A DNA stretch of 7,530 bases from Gammaproteobacteria bacterium (lineage in GTDB: Bacteria > Pseudomonadota > Gammaproteobacteria > Granulosicoccales > Granulosicoccaceae), in contig JAGRHW010000168.1 in assembly GCA_020444765.1 (NCBI GenBank), positions 1 to 7,530 on the forward strand, written 5' to 3'. Numbering within the stretch: position 1 is the stretch's first letter; each line of letters begins with the position of its first letter. The notes under the pieces are model-generated. The model made no database searches and was not told the origin of the DNA. It worked only from the letters and a program-made list of their open reading frames with translations. A program made the translations under genes and the position numbers. This document shows positions 6,996 through 7,530 of this stretch, in pieces.

Positions 6996-7472
6996 TCAGG
7001 CCGGGGTTTTTTGCTCCGGACGCAGTCTGGTGGTGAAATATTCGTCGCCGTCTTCGGTGCTTACCGATTGCCCCTCGCCATCGACCAGCGGCTGTTCATA
7101 GTCGTTCCAGCCACGAACACCGGTTTTCAGCGATTTTACGTCTTTATAGCCAAGCAGCGTGAGGGTCTCGGCGGCCAGTACGCTGCGGTTGCCGGAGCGG
7201 CAAATGACGATGATTTCCCGCTCCCGCGCCTTGACCAGGTCGGGCTCAGTTTCGTCGAAATCGTAGTCACAGGCCGCTTCCAGCACGCCTCTCGGCACAT
7301 TCAGTGAACCAGGTATATGCATGGCGTTGAATTCGCCAGGTTCGCGAATGTCGAGCAGCAAGGGCTCGGCATCGGTTTCCAGGAGTTCTTCGAGGTCCCA
7401 GGGCATCAGTTCGCGGACGCCGTTTGCCAGTGCTTTCTTGACCAGCGAGTTATAGCTTTCTCTGTCTTGCAT
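6996..7472 (-). CDS. Single-domain rhodanese-like sulfurtransferase
   Basis: This 158-residue protein has one rhodanese domain and no signal peptide, so it should be cytoplasmic. LLLDIREPGEFNAMHIPGSL (38-57) is the usual N-terminal rhodanese motif with the Asp-Ile-Arg turn and the HIPGSLNVP stretch. VICRSGNRSVLAA near 89-101 is the active-site loop with C91 as the persulfide-carrying cysteine; the six-residue loop CRSGNR suits a sulfurtransferase rather than an arsenate reductase or Cdc25-like phosphatase. LGYKDVKSLKTGVRGW (107-122) is the normal C-terminal end of the domain. About 20 N-terminal residues and an acidic tail of about 30 residues flank it. Rhodaneses move sulfane sulfur to acceptors such as cyanide or protein thiols; the natural acceptor is not evident here. 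The ATG at 7472 lacks a clear ribosome site, but an upstream gene on the same strand ends only 5 bases away, so coupling is likely. Confidence 0.93.
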   Translation of the reverse strand: MQDRESYNSLVKKALANGVRELMPWDLEELLETDAEPLLLDIREPGEFNAMHIPGSLNVPRGVLEAACDYDFDETEPDLVKAREREIIVICRSGNRSVLAAETLTLLGYKDVKSLKTGVRGWNDYEQPLVDGEGQSVSTEDGDEYFTTRLRPEQKTPA

Positions 7473-7477
7473 GAAGT

Positions 7478-7530
7478 TTACAGGTTGTTTTGCTGATTGT
7501 TGGCGCGCATGCCATGTTCGACGGCCATGA
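7478..7530 (-). CDS. C-terminal end of an unidentified gene (5' part outside window)
   Basis: Read on the - strand from the window edge, the frame ending in TAA at 7480-7478 gives MAVEHGMRANNQQNNL and then stop, with two bases of an earlier codon at 7530-7529. It ends 5 bases before the rhodanese ATG, the spacing expected of an upstream operon partner. The tail is polar, rich in Asn and Gln, as a protein C-terminus often is. The fragment is too short to identify the product. The first Met may be internal or, less likely, the start of a tiny 16-residue peptide. Support rests on position and an open frame to the edge only. Confidence 0.4.
   Translation of the reverse strand, partial: MAVEHGMRANNQQNNL

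Noticed and set aside
7001..7020. GC-rich block followed by six T (7007-7012), resembling an intrinsic terminator for the S24-like gene
   Set aside because: The T run is coding sequence of the rhodanese (Gln-Lys-Thr codons on the - strand), and only a weak CCTGA/TCAGG stem with a large loop can form before it.

Overview
The window looks like chromosomal core-genome DNA from a gammaproteobacterium. The order eno-ftsB-ispD-ispF is a classic gammaproteobacterial arrangement. The S-methyl-5'-thioinosine-type phosphorylase directly after nagZ recalls the Pseudomonas arrangement. Base composition is moderately GC-rich by eye, and coding density is very high: no gap between genes exceeds about 80 bases. 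I saw no tRNA, rRNA, insertion sequence, CRISPR array or prophage structural gene.

Left part (1-1833, + strand): the 3' end of enolase, the divisome protein FtsB, and two MEP-pathway isoprenoid enzymes, IspD and IspF. Consecutive genes overlap by 4, 4 and 8 bases, so this is almost certainly one translationally coupled transcript. Middle part (1855-4737, + strand): NagZ (peptidoglycan recycling), a methylthioinosine/methylthioadenosine phosphorylase (purine and methionine salvage) and DusA (dihydrouridine in tRNA). In many relatives ispF is followed by truD or surE, so the synteny changes at this point.

Right part: an Atm1-type ABC half-transporter overlaps dusA by 4 bases. It is followed by an imperfect hairpin around its stop codon and by a small stand-alone LexA/S24-like domain with no DNA-binding domain and Arg at the catalytic Lys position. 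On the opposite strand, converging on the S24 gene, lie a single-domain rhodanese and, 5 bases upstream of it, the last 16 codons of a gene cut off by the window edge.

Most genes are well-known housekeeping functions and I do not see a clear new multi-gene system. The least ordinary part is 6573-7000: the hairpin, the TTG-started S24-like protein that looks catalytically altered, and its convergent rhodanese neighbour. Start codons are ambiguous for ftsB, the ABC transporter and the S24 gene; the choices are explained in each entry.
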